Notes under the pieces: generated by a model
The model's database searches: none
Told to the model about the DNA's origin: nothing
The model's input: the letters and a program-made list of their open reading frames with translations, nothing else
Shown: positions 20,105 through 20,645 of the stretch, one piece after another
Numbering within the stretch: position 1 is the stretch's first letter
Layout: every line of letters begins with the position of its first letter
Origin: Elysia marginata
Lineage: Eukaryota > Mollusca > Gastropoda > Plakobranchidae
Direction of reading: 5' to 3'
DNA length: 20,645 bases
NCBI GenBank assembly: GCA_019649035.1
Contig: BMAT01007869.1
Span: 106,537-127,181, forward strand
Made by a program: the position numbers and the translations under genes

Positions 20105-20645
20105 AAATGGGAGGCACCAAAAAGTGCGCAAAACGCTTTCGTTATTCAACATCACGAGTTTATTTATCTTTCTGTTTTCTGCGTGTGTAAAAACTCACCT
20201 CAGTTTTGTTCTGAACCTTGATCTATTTTAGATTTGACTCGATACTTCAGTATATTTCATGTAAATTCCACAATATCAGGACACTGCACAAGCCGAACAC
20301 AACCTTAATGCCTTCACACTGTACATCGAAACATTAGCCTTTAGCAGCTAATTAAGGGAAGTAAGTAAATTGAATCACATAAAATCGCTGTCTTGAACTA
20401 TGCTGTATCAAGCGTCCCAGGGGAAAGGAAATCACTAGATCTTATATCAGATACCTGTGGGTCACAGCAGCTTCACCAAAAGTTCTTGACGTAAACAAAG
20501 AGACGCAGTAAGGTCATTTAAACCCACTAGCGTGACCCTGAATATACAAGCCAATAAGAGACCAGACCACAGAAATTCTGTGAATCAGACCATTTCAAAG
20601 CCTGTAGGCCTATATTATTTATTGCTCGAGATAAAGACAGTGCCT
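20105..20645. other. Upstream flank of the MFSD6-like gene
   Basis: AT-rich sequence with no recognised exon, repeat or TATA element that I can tie to the transporter. Confidence 0.5.

Overview
The window is animal nuclear DNA: AT-rich, with split genes, GT-AG introns of consistent phase, microsatellites and decayed cut-and-paste transposons. A mollusc, perhaps a gastropod, is my best guess. It rests on the style of the two proteins and the many copies of a 'taggcct' word, so it is an inference. I see no bacterial features such as operons or ribosome binding sites.

Two genes converge. On the + strand, three exons (2372-2520, 3090-3254, 4354-5151) encode the C-terminal ~370 residues of an extended short-chain dehydrogenase/reductase (SDR, NAD-dependent epimerase/dehydratase type). 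Its first exon, with the start codon and first beta strand, was not found in the 2.37 kb upstream. The protein ends in RDEL and carries five N-glycosylation sequons, which points to the ER lumen. Twin AATAAA signals follow at 5480-5490.

On the - strand, ten exons from 19813 down to 7803 assemble into an 817-residue, 12-span transporter of the MFSD6 type (major facilitator superfamily). Every junction keeps the reading frame. A long glycosylatable loop follows span 3, and the cytosolic tail carries a PPxY motif. One 123-nt exon (13679-13801) shows up only through splice-phase logic.

The 2.3 kb between the genes holds a purine/pyrimidine strand-asymmetric tract. The transporter introns hold two Tc1/mariner fossils (about 8445-9500 and 11590-12010), several microsatellites, a ~130-bp degenerate tandem duplication, a G-quadruplex-capable run at a 3' splice site, and a Sp1/ETS/YY1-like cluster in intron 1 that resembles a TATA-less promoter. 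A 50-bp minisatellite sits directly upstream of the transporter's first coding exon. Nothing shows the two genes acting in one pathway.
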